From Bacillota bacterium (lineage in GTDB: Bacteria; Bacillota; Clostridia; Christensenellales; CAG-138): a DNA stretch of 12,092 nucleotides. The stretch spans positions 1 to 12,092 of the forward strand of contig JAEWYV010000040.1 of NCBI GenBank assembly GCA_023458615.1. The letters are read 5' to 3'. Below the pieces are notes generated by a model. That model was not told where the DNA came from. It saw nothing but the letters and a program-made list of their open reading frames with translations, and made no database searches. Every line of letters starts with the position of its first letter. The first letter of the stretch is position 1. This document shows positions 6,026 to 12,092 of this stretch, piece after piece. The position numbers and the translations under genes are program-made.

Positions 6026-7744
6026 ATGTCCTATCTCAAGCGCCTCAATCAAAAACTTACCGCGCGCTTTGGCGGGCGTGTTTCCGCGCACGAAGACGAC
6101 GGATGTTTGTTTCTTGAGGGTACGCTGGATTGCTGGGATGATGTTGTAGCAGCCGGACTAATGTCTGTCAACAAGAGACGGTATGACGGACTCGTTAACG
6201 ACATCATATTTACCGGTGGTGAGATGCCGCCAATGCGCCTGCCCAAGATACAGGATAATAAGCTGGAAGGTACATCTCCGGATGTGTTGATCATCGGCGG
6301 CGGAATCATTGGAAGCGCAATTGCAAGAGAGTGTGCCAGATATAACATGCAGATTTTACTTGTGGAAAAAGAACATGATATTGCAATGCAAACCACAAGC
6401 CGCAACGACGGAATGGTGCATCCCGGTATTGATTTGATTCCAGGGCAGATCAAGCGGCGATATAACATGCGCGGAAACCGCATGTATGATCAGGTTTGCA
6501 AAGAGCTGGATGTCCCCTTCCGCCGTTCCGGTCAATACATCTGCTTCCACGGATTTCGCAACGCAGCCGCTGCTTTTTTCGGACAGTTTTATTATCTAAT
6601 CGTCGGCCCATATGGCCGTTTTCTGAGTAAACGAGCCTTTTTTAAGCGGGAACCCAATATGAACCCCGCCATCAGTGGGGCACTGTTCTTTCCGTCTGCC
6701 GGCGTCGTCTCCCCATATGGTCTCGCGATCGCCTACGCGGAAAATGCAGCGGAAAACGGTGTGCAGTTTTCGTTTGATACCGTTGTGTTGGGCATGCACG
6801 TAGAGGATCATCGTATCCATTCGGTGCAAACCAATCGCGGTACAGTTTATCCAAAAGTCGTCATCAATGCATCCGGTGTGTTTGCTGAAGAGATTGCGAA
6901 GATGGCAAGCGATCGTTTCTACTCCATCCATCCACGTAAGGGAACCAATACCATTTTGGATCATAAGGCATCCCGCCGCATGATGACGATTGTCTCTTCC
7001 TTTGGCACCTCTTCCACCAAAAAGAGACACACCAAAGGCGGCGGTTTGGTGAAAACAATCGACGACAATACGCTGGTTGGGCCGGACGCTGTGGAAACCT
7101 ATCTCAAGGAAGACTTCACCACCAATGCACAAAATATTGCAGACGTATTTGAAAAGCAGCGATTGACCGATCCCGCGCTTTCTGTCCGTAACGCGATTAC
7201 TTATTTTTCCGGCATACGCGCCGCAACCTATGAGGAGGATTTTGTGGTTCGTAAGGGTCGCCGCACAAAAAATCTGGTTCATGCGGCGGGTATTCAATCG
7301 CCGGGCATCACAGCTGCCCCCGCCATCGCACAGGATGTTAGCAAGATGGCAGCAGAGATTCTCGCTGAAACAAAAAAGGTTGAGAAGAACGCATCGTTTA
7401 ACCCGACGCATAAGAGTATTATTCGCATGAACGAACTGACTTTAGAACAACGTGACGCCTTGATCCGCAAAAATCCTGACTATGGCGAAATCATTTGTCG
7501 CTGTGAGCAAATCAGCCGCGGCGAGGTAAAGGATGCGTTGCACCGCAGCATTCCCTGTGAAACGCTGGACGGCGTGAAGCGTCGGGTTCGTCCCGGCATG
7601 GGACGCTGTCAGGGTGGCTTCTGCGGCCCGCTTGTTCTGCAGATTATCGCCGAAGAAACAGGGAAACCGTTGGAATCGATAGAAAAGAGTGCCCCGGGCG
7701 GCGAGCTCCTCTTTGGCTCTATCAAGGAGGTGCGCCCACTATGA
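6026..7744 (+). CDS. GlpA-like FAD-dependent dehydrogenase with N-terminal extension and C-terminal [2Fe-2S] domain
   Basis: This protein of 572 residues belongs to the DAO / glycerol-3-phosphate dehydrogenase superfamily, which oxidises glycerol 3-phosphate or similar hydroxy compounds. Residues 1-85 are an unusual extension whose pattern (DGCLFLEGTLDCWDDVVAAG, then GLVNDI) looks like a BON domain. FAD binding is at G91-G-G-I-I-G96 with VEKE ending the second strand. NDGMVHPGIDLIPGQIK resembles the GlpA substrate/FAD region. The C-terminus carries a BFD-like [2Fe-2S] motif, C491-x-C493 and C528-x4-C533, as in anaerobic GlpA. AGGAG (6012-6016) lies nine bases before Met 6026, which is preferred over an ATG at 6020 that is too close. 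The stop overlaps the next start by four bases (ATGA). The true substrate is not established. Confidence 0.87.
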   Translation: MSYLKRLNQKLTARFGGRVSAHEDDGCLFLEGTLDCWDDVVAAGLMSVNKRRYDGLVNDIIFTGGEMPPMRLPKIQDNKLEGTSPDVLIIGGGIIGSAIARECARYNMQILLVEKEHDIAMQTTSRNDGMVHPGIDLIPGQIKRRYNMRGNRMYDQVCKELDVPFRRSGQYICFHGFRNAAAAFFGQFYYLIVGPYGRFLSKRAFFKREPNMNPAISGALFFPSAGVVSPYGLAIAYAENAAENGVQFSFDTVVLGMHVEDHRIHSVQTNRGTVYPKVVINASGVFAEEIAKMASDRFYSIHPRKGTNTILDHKASRRMMTIVSSFGTSSTKKRHTKGGGLVKTIDDNTLVGPDAVETYLKEDFTTNAQNIADVFEKQRLTDPALSVRNAITYFSGIRAATYEEDFVVRKGRRTKNLVHAAGIQSPGITAAPAIAQDVSKMAAEILAETKKVEKNASFNPTHKSIIRMNELTLEQRDALIRKNPDYGEIICRCEQISRGEVKDALHRSIPCETLDGVKRRVRPGMGRCQGGFCGPLVLQIIAEETGKPLESIEKSAPGGELLFGSIKEVRPL

Positions 7745-9009
7745 CCGAGTTTCTGCACTATGATGTTGCGGTAATCGGCGGGGGTCCTGCGGGGCTTGCC
7801 GCCGCGTTAGAGGCTGATCGGCAGGGCGCAAAGGTTCTGCTCATTGAGCGCGAGGTGCGTTTAGGCGGCATACTCAAGCAGTGCATTCACGATGGTTTTG
7901 GCCTCGTCCGCTTTCAGGAAAAGCTCTCCGGACCGGAGTATGCGGAGCGGTTCATGGAACAGCTACCCGATAGCGGCGTAACGGTTTGGACACTATCCTT
8001 TGTCAGCGGCATAGAACGCGTTCATGAGGAAAGCTATCTTACCGTCATTACGCGCGAAGGAATCAAGCACGTGCGAACCCGTTCGTTGGTGCTCGCAACC
8101 GGCTGTCGGGAGCGCACCTCACGCCAGATTGGCATCCACGGGCGTCACTGCGCAGGCATATTCACCGCCGGAACCGCCCAGTATTACACCAACATTCTCG
8201 GAAAATTACCCACTAAGCGCTGCGTCATCCTCGGCAGCGGAGATATTGGCCTTATTATGGCCCGCCGCCTCACGTTGGAAGGAGCGCATGTCGTTGGTGT
8301 ATACGAAGCAAAGCCAACACCAAGCGGATTAACGCGAAACATCAGCCAGTGTCTTTGGGACTTCGAAATTCCTCTGCACACCAGCATGACCGTCACCCGC
8401 GTCATCGGTGATATGCGGCTTAGCGCCGTTGAGGTCATGCGCGTTGACGCGTGCCTATGCCCCATTGCGGGAACCGAAGAAATCATTCCCTGCGATGCAC
8501 TGATCCTCTCCGTCGGACTGATCCCGGAAAACGAGCTGGCGGAATCCATCGGTGTTCCGCTCGACTCAAAGACCAAGGGCGCAATTGTGGATGAACACAA
8601 CGAGACGCTGCTGAAAGGCGTGTTTGCTTGCGGCAATGCGCTACATGTGAACGATTTGGTAGACTACGTCTCCGAAAGCGGAGAAGCGGCTGGCAAAGCC
8701 GCCGCTGAATACAATGCGTCGGAACGATCGTTGTTATCCGTCGAATGCGATCCTTCCCTTCTCTACATCATTCCGCAGCGGATCGACCGAAATGGAAACA
8801 ACGCCGAACGCGTGTTCTTCTTTCGTTCCTCTGCCGACATGGACGGCGCAATGCTTACCGTAAAAAAGGGGGATTCTGTGCTCCTTCGCAAGCGATATGC
8901 GCATCTGCGCCCGCCGGAGATGGAGCGTCTCTCCCTTACCCTTTCGCCTGAACAACTGCAAGGCGAAGCGCCTATTCTGTTTTCTCTGGGGGAAATCAAC
9001 CATGACTGA
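7741..9009 (+). CDS. NAD(P)/FAD-dependent oxidoreductase, GlpB-partner type
   Basis: This protein of 422 residues has a two-dinucleotide-domain fold. The FAD site is G13-G-G-P-A-G18 with LLIERE ending the strand. GGILKQCIHDGFG (42-54) is a signature of the group found next to GlpA-like proteins. The NAD(P)-type site is G165-S-G-D-I-G170. The late FAD motif GVFACGNALHVNDLVDYVSE (293-312) is like thioredoxin reductase. AAGGAGGTG (7724-7732), eight bases upstream, is a near-perfect binding site, and the gene overlaps its neighbours on both sides, indicating translational coupling. It would pass electrons from the GlpA-like subunit to NAD(P) or another acceptor. In many anaerobes and Thermotogales a trio of GlpA-like, this protein and DUF1667 replaces GlpABC. 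The physiological acceptor is not evident. Confidence 0.88.
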   Translation: MTEFLHYDVAVIGGGPAGLAAALEADRQGAKVLLIEREVRLGGILKQCIHDGFGLVRFQEKLSGPEYAERFMEQLPDSGVTVWTLSFVSGIERVHEESYLTVITREGIKHVRTRSLVLATGCRERTSRQIGIHGRHCAGIFTAGTAQYYTNILGKLPTKRCVILGSGDIGLIMARRLTLEGAHVVGVYEAKPTPSGLTRNISQCLWDFEIPLHTSMTVTRVIGDMRLSAVEVMRVDACLCPIAGTEEIIPCDALILSVGLIPENELAESIGVPLDSKTKGAIVDEHNETLLKGVFACGNALHVNDLVDYVSESGEAAGKAAAEYNASERSLLSVECDPSLLYIIPQRIDRNGNNAERVFFFRSSADMDGAMLTVKKGDSVLLRKRYAHLRPPEMERLSLTLSPEQLQGEAPILFSLGEINHD

Positions 9010-9391
9010 CACCATTCAATTGAACGAACCAAGGGAGATTGTCTGTATCGTCTGCCCAAACGGCTGCCGCATCCGTTGTGAGCAGATGGAGGACGGTATG
9101 CACTTTTTCGGACAGAAATGCAAGCGCGGCGAAACCTATGCCACAGCTGAACTCACTCGCCCGATGCGTTCACTAACTACAAGCGTAAAAACGGTGTTTG
9201 CGGATGCGCCCGTCGTCAGCGTCCGCACCGACGGTGAGGTGGAAAAATCCATGCTGCAGCAGATATCCGCCGCACTCGGACAAATCGTTGTAACCAGCCG
9301 CGTAAAAATCGGCGACGTTATCGCGAAGAACATTTGTGATACGGGAGTCAACATCATTTGCACCAGCGACCGTTTGATCCATCATGTATAA
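9002..9391 (+). CDS. DUF1667-family small cysteine protein
   Basis: This protein of 129 residues has C15-x2-C18-x3-C22 near the N-terminus and C40 in GQKCKRGETYA. The pattern suggests a metal or iron-sulfur site. The following ELTRPMRSLTTSVKT segment and the length are typical of DUF1667 proteins. These are regularly encoded after the GlpA-like and FAD oxidoreductase genes, so it is presumably the third subunit of that complex and may transfer electrons. GGGGGA (8988-8993) and an 8-base overlap with the upstream gene choose 9002 as the start; the frame stays open upstream to 8897 but only inside the preceding gene. Function beyond the family association is unknown. Confidence 0.88.
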   Translation: MTDTIQLNEPREIVCIVCPNGCRIRCEQMEDGMHFFGQKCKRGETYATAELTRPMRSLTTSVKTVFADAPVVSVRTDGEVEKSMLQQISAALGQIVVTSRVKIGDVIAKNICDTGVNIICTSDRLIHHV

Positions 9392-9420
9392 AGGCCATAT
9401 TTGAAAGGAGCGATTCCATC

Positions 9421-11151
9421 ATGTCTCATCCATATAAAGGCTTTGAACCCAACTGGGTAAGCGGAGAATTTCCCAAGGACAGTTACCGATCCATCTTTAA
9501 ATGGGGCGATCCGCTCGAAATTAAGGCGCCGCGTGAATCGCTCTTCAAGCTCATGCAACAGAAGTTTCATCTGACCGAAGCGGATTTTCAAACCTATACC
9601 GAGGATATCGGTTTTGATTCGGTTGCATTCAATCTGCCAATCTCGCTACCTTTAAGCGACATTGATCACTTTTCTCAGATTGTAGGAGCTGATTTTGTCC
9701 GAACAGACGACTATGCGCGCCTCTCCGTCGCCTATGGCAAGACGATGTACGATGTGCTGCGCCTGCGCAACAAAATCGTTGAAAACGTGCCCGACGCAGT
9801 GCTCTATCCTGACACCAAAGAGCAGATTGAGCAAATAGTCGCCTATTGCGCCGAACACAAGATCCCCGTCTATGTCTATGGCGGCGGATCCTCCGTCACG
9901 CGCGGTGTTGAGTGTGTCAAGGGTGGAATATCGCTGGATCTTCGTCTCCGCTTTAACAAAGTGATTTCGTTTAATGAGGTCGACCAAACCATAACGGTTG
10001 AGGCGGGCATGAGCGGGCCAAAGCTGGAGGAAACACTCAACAACGCGGTAAAACTCTTTGGCGCAAAGCGCGCGTATACCTGCGGACATTTTCCGCAGAG
10101 TTTTGAGTATTCCTCTGTTGGCGGCTGGGTGGTAACACGCGGCGCAGGACAGAACTCCACCTATTATGGTTGCATTTCGGACATCGTTCTCGCGCAGGAA
10201 TATGCTACCCCCATTGGCGTAATCAAGACCGATCGCTATCCGCGCAAAGCCACAGGCAGCGATCTGGGGCAGATTTTGATGGGTGGCGAGGGTGCTTATG
10301 GCGTACTCACGCATGTAACACTCAAGGTGTTCCGTCACATGCCTAACACGATCCATCGTTATTCCTTTATGTTTCGAGATTGGGAGACCGCGCAGGCTGC
10401 CGCACGGGAGATCATGCAGAGTGAAGCGGGCTTCCCCTCTGTATTCCGGCTGTCCGATCCGGAGGAGACCAGCGTAATGCTGCACCTTTACGGCGTGATG
10501 GATTCGCCACTAAAGCACCTGTTTCAACTGCGTAACTTTAGAGAAAACGAAATGTGCCTCTTCCTCGGCTTTACCAACGGCGAGGCGGGTTTCTCTCGTA
10601 ACGCCGCGAAGAATGCGCGGCGCGTTGCGCGAAAATTTGGCGGCATGAGCCTGACGGGCTATGTCACACGCGGCTGGGAGAAGGGCCGATTTAACGACCC
10701 ATATATGCGGGATACACTGCAGGATTTCGGCATCGTCATGGACACCATGGAGTGCACGGTCAACTGGAGCAATATGTCCCAAGTCCACAGGGATGTCCGC
10801 GCGTTCTGTAAATCCCGGCCGGATACCATCTGCATGACGCATATGTCCCATGTGTATCCACAGGGCGCAAACCTTTACTTTATCTTTATCATCAAAGAGA
10901 GCGATCCTGAGGCGTTTAAGGCATATCATGCGGGCATCCTGTCAGCAATTCAAAAGTCCGGAGCCTCTATGAGCCACCACCACGGCATCGGCAAGATGTT
11001 TGCGCCCTGGCTGGAAGGATCGCTTGGTAAAAATGAGTATGACGTTCTCCGAACGCTCAAAGCACATTTTGATCCGAATAACATCATGAATCCCGGTGGA
11101 ACACTTGGATTTGATCTAACAGAGAGCGAAAAACATTATCCAAATGACTAA
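9421..11151 (+). CDS. Alkyl-dihydroxyacetonephosphate synthase (AGPS)-like FAD-binding oxidase
   Basis: This protein of 576 residues belongs to the vanillyl-alcohol-oxidase/PCMH flavoprotein family. Its closest recognisable relative is AGPS, which swaps the acyl group of acyl-DHAP for a fatty alcohol to make the ether bond. Seen are LYPDTKEQI (128-136), the FAD pyrophosphate loop YGGGSSVTRG (153-162), RFNKVISF with TVEAGMSG, FEYSSVGGWVVTRGAGQNS, and GGEGAYGVLTHVTLK. The catalytic region has Y486 in LYFIF, matching the AGPS active-site tyrosine, and H519-H520-H521 in SHHHGIGK. The C-terminus has DPNNIMNPG. AAAGGAG (9404-9410) fixes the start at 9421; a longer frame open to 9358 overlaps the DUF1667 gene and lacks a binding site. 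No signal peptide is seen. A related hydroxy-acid oxidase role is the alternative, but retention of Tyr and HHH argues for AGPS-like chemistry. Confidence 0.85.
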   Translation: MSHPYKGFEPNWVSGEFPKDSYRSIFKWGDPLEIKAPRESLFKLMQQKFHLTEADFQTYTEDIGFDSVAFNLPISLPLSDIDHFSQIVGADFVRTDDYARLSVAYGKTMYDVLRLRNKIVENVPDAVLYPDTKEQIEQIVAYCAEHKIPVYVYGGGSSVTRGVECVKGGISLDLRLRFNKVISFNEVDQTITVEAGMSGPKLEETLNNAVKLFGAKRAYTCGHFPQSFEYSSVGGWVVTRGAGQNSTYYGCISDIVLAQEYATPIGVIKTDRYPRKATGSDLGQILMGGEGAYGVLTHVTLKVFRHMPNTIHRYSFMFRDWETAQAAAREIMQSEAGFPSVFRLSDPEETSVMLHLYGVMDSPLKHLFQLRNFRENEMCLFLGFTNGEAGFSRNAAKNARRVARKFGGMSLTGYVTRGWEKGRFNDPYMRDTLQDFGIVMDTMECTVNWSNMSQVHRDVRAFCKSRPDTICMTHMSHVYPQGANLYFIFIIKESDPEAFKAYHAGILSAIQKSGASMSHHHGIGKMFAPWLEGSLGKNEYDVLRTLKAHFDPNNIMNPGGTLGFDLTESEKHYPND

Positions 11152-11158
11152 CTACTGT

Positions 11159-11186
11159 GCCCCGCTTCCTAGCGGGGCTTTCCGTT
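11159..11186 (+). terminator. Intrinsic terminator closing the flavoenzyme operon
   Basis: GCCCCGCT (11159-11166), loop TCCT and AGCGGGGC (11171-11178) form a perfect 8-bp GC-rich stem followed by TTTCCGTTT. It begins seven bases after the AGPS-like stop codon, so the four-gene unit ends here. Confidence 0.88.
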
Positions 11187-11194
11187 TGCATTCA

Positions 11195-11223
11195 TTGCAG
11201 ATAAAGCTTATTTATGCTAAAGT
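11195..11223 (+). promoter_or_regulatory. Probable extended -10 promoter for the ferredoxin-AOR unit
   Basis: TTGCAG (11195-11200) and TAAAGT (11218-11223) are separated by 17 bases, and the -10 is preceded by TG at 11215-11216, giving an extended -10 element. It lies directly behind the terminator and about 60 bases before the ferredoxin start, where an independent promoter is expected. Confidence 0.5.
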
Positions 11224-11281
11224 CATGTTATCCGATCTGTACCGTCACATCCAGAATGCTATCCAAAGGAGACTGGATTCT

Positions 11282-11704
11282 ATGCCCTATTTTATTACCG
11301 AGACATGCAACGGCTGCACCGCATGCGCACGGCAGTGCCCTGTCCTCGCAATCAACGGCACACCAAAAGAGCGGCATGTGGTCAACATTCGCCGCTGTGT
11401 TTCCTGCGGCGTTTGCGGTCGCATTTGCCCAAAGGGTGCTCTGCTCGACGGTCACGGTAACCCATGCACGAGTGTTCCCCGCTCGCAATGGAAAAAACCC
11501 GTTGTTGACTCGGCTCTTTGCAGCGCCTGCGGCATCTGCGTCACATGGTGTCGCGCGGAGGCTCTGCGCATCTCACTGCCGACCTTTCGCGGAGATATCC
11601 ATGTGTTTGCGGAACTTTACCAACCAAAGAATTGCGTGAGTTGCTCACTCTGCGAGGAACACTGTCCGCTTGGTGCCATTCATATGGCGGAGGTAGCAAA
11701 ATGA
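11282..11704 (+). CDS. Polyferredoxin with four [4Fe-4S] motifs, AOR partner
   Basis: This protein of 140 residues has four C-x2-C-x2-C-x3-C motifs arranged as two tandem bacterial-ferredoxin modules: C9/12/15/19, C39/42/45/49, C80/83/86/90 and C118/121/124/128. Three are followed by Pro (P20, P50, P129); the third is followed by Arg, which may alter that cluster. AAAGGAGA (11265-11272), nine bases upstream, sets the start at 11282. The frame is open to 11144, but that would cover the terminator and promoter. The stop overlaps the AOR start (ATGA), so the two are translationally coupled. It most likely carries electrons to or from the aldehyde oxidoreductase in the cytoplasm. Confidence 0.92.
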   Translation: MPYFITETCNGCTACARQCPVLAINGTPKERHVVNIRRCVSCGVCGRICPKGALLDGHGNPCTSVPRSQWKKPVVDSALCSACGICVTWCRAEALRISLPTFRGDIHVFAELYQPKNCVSCSLCEEHCPLGAIHMAEVAK

Positions 11705-12092
11705 AAACACCGGTATACGCTTTGATCGATTTGGAAGCGCGTACTTCTAAGCGCTATGAAATCGATGAGATAACCTTTCGAAACTTCATTGGCGGTAAGA
11801 TGCTTGGCGCCAAGCTGCTCTATGACCTAACTCCCGCCGGAATCGATCCGCTTGGCAAGGACGCCATCGTCATCATCAACACAAGCCCGGCAAACGGCAC
11901 AGGCGCGCCCTGCTCCAGCCGGTTTAATATGACGTTTAAAAACGTGCTAACGGGCGGCATTGCCAGCAGCAACTGCGGCGGTCAGTTTGGCGTTATGATG
12001 AAACGCGCGGGTTACGACGGGATCATTCTAAAAGGGCAAAGTGACGCGCCCTGTGTCATCTCGATTGTGGATCAAACAGTCACCATTACCGA
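11701..12092 (+). CDS. Aldehyde:ferredoxin oxidoreductase family protein, N-terminal part
   Basis: The first 130 residues are present; the gene runs off the window. The segment is the N-terminal AOR domain that binds the tungsten (or molybdenum) bis-pyranopterin. It contains FIGGKMLGAKLLYD (29-42), GIDPLGKDAIVI, NGTGAPCSSRFN, LTGGIASSNCGGQFG and KRAGYDGIILKG, all characteristic. Such enzymes interconvert aldehydes and carboxylic acids using ferredoxin. GGAGGT (11689-11694) is its ribosome binding site, and the start overlaps the ferredoxin stop. The Fe-S-cluster cysteines and the substrate channel lie beyond the window, so specificity cannot be judged. Confidence 0.92.
   Translation, partial: MKTPVYALIDLEARTSKRYEIDEITFRNFIGGKMLGAKLLYDLTPAGIDPLGKDAIVIINTSPANGTGAPCSSRFNMTFKNVLTGGIASSNCGGQFGVMMKRAGYDGIILKGQSDAPCVISIVDQTVTIT

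Noticed and set aside
6596..7411. A 271-codon open frame on the minus strand
   Set aside because: It lies wholly inside the GlpA-like gene, has low-complexity shadow composition and no recognisable motif.
9358..9420. Longer start for the AGPS-like protein at 9358
   Set aside because: It overlaps the end of the DUF1667 gene and lacks a ribosome binding site. AAAGGAG at 9404-9410 fits the start at 9421.
9652..10485. A 277-codon minus-strand frame
   Set aside because: It lies inside the AGPS-like gene, which has clear conserved motifs across this interval. It is a coding-bias shadow.
11144..11281. Longer ferredoxin start at 11144
   Set aside because: The extension would span an intrinsic terminator and a promoter. 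The binding site at 11265-11272 fits the start at 11282.
1..12092. CRISPR array, insertion sequence, tRNA or rRNA gene, phage or toxin-antitoxin genes
   Set aside because: No direct-repeat array, transposase, tRNA/rRNA-like sequence or phage gene was found on reading both strands. All intergenic gaps are under 300 bases and are explained above.

Overview
All supported genes lie on the + strand. The window looks like chromosomal DNA from an anaerobic member of the Bacillota, most likely class Clostridia. The reasons are a tetrahydrofolate (THF) riboswitch, an ECF-type folate transporter, a corrinoid methyl-transfer pair, FchA, a tungsten-type aldehyde:ferredoxin oxidoreductase with a polyferredoxin, and strong AGGAGG-type ribosome binding sites. 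This assignment is inference from gene content; no marker gene is present.

Positions 1-5231 form a folate / one-carbon region. It starts with the C-terminus of a methyl-THF:corrinoid methyltransferase, followed by its B12-binding corrinoid protein (221-856) and MetF (920-1795), which ends in a clean intrinsic terminator. A THF riboswitch (1884-1980) follows and controls one ORF (2056-3891) in which the membrane folate-uptake subunit FolT is fused in frame to folylpolyglutamate synthase FolC. Next come FchA (3964-4596) and a flavodoxin-fold FMN reductase (4656-5231). The first genes can move a methyl group between a corrinoid protein, methyl-THF and methylene-THF. FolT-FolC would import folate and trap it as polyglutamate. 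FchA handles the methenyl/formyl (or formimino) level. The substrate:corrinoid methyltransferase, FolD and Fhs are not in the window.

Positions 5280-11151 hold a TetR regulator and a terminator. A promoter region with a perfect inverted repeat follows, then four closely spaced or overlapping genes. These are a GlpA-like FAD dehydrogenase with an N-terminal extension and a C-terminal [2Fe-2S] domain, a GlpB/TrxR-like FAD oxidoreductase, a small DUF1667-type cysteine protein, and a homologue of alkyl-dihydroxyacetonephosphate synthase (AGPS) that keeps the family's Tyr and His-His-His residues. A strong terminator closes the unit. The combination suggests glycerol-phosphate redox chemistry feeding ether-lipid-like chemistry, or a related flavoenzyme pathway.

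Positions 11195-12092 hold a new promoter, a four-cluster polyferredoxin and the start of an aldehyde:ferredoxin oxidoreductase that runs off the end.

The most interesting points are the FolT-FolC fusion, the two mutually exclusive pairings I can read in the riboswitch expression platform, and the GlpA-like/FAD/DUF1667/AGPS operon next to an AOR.
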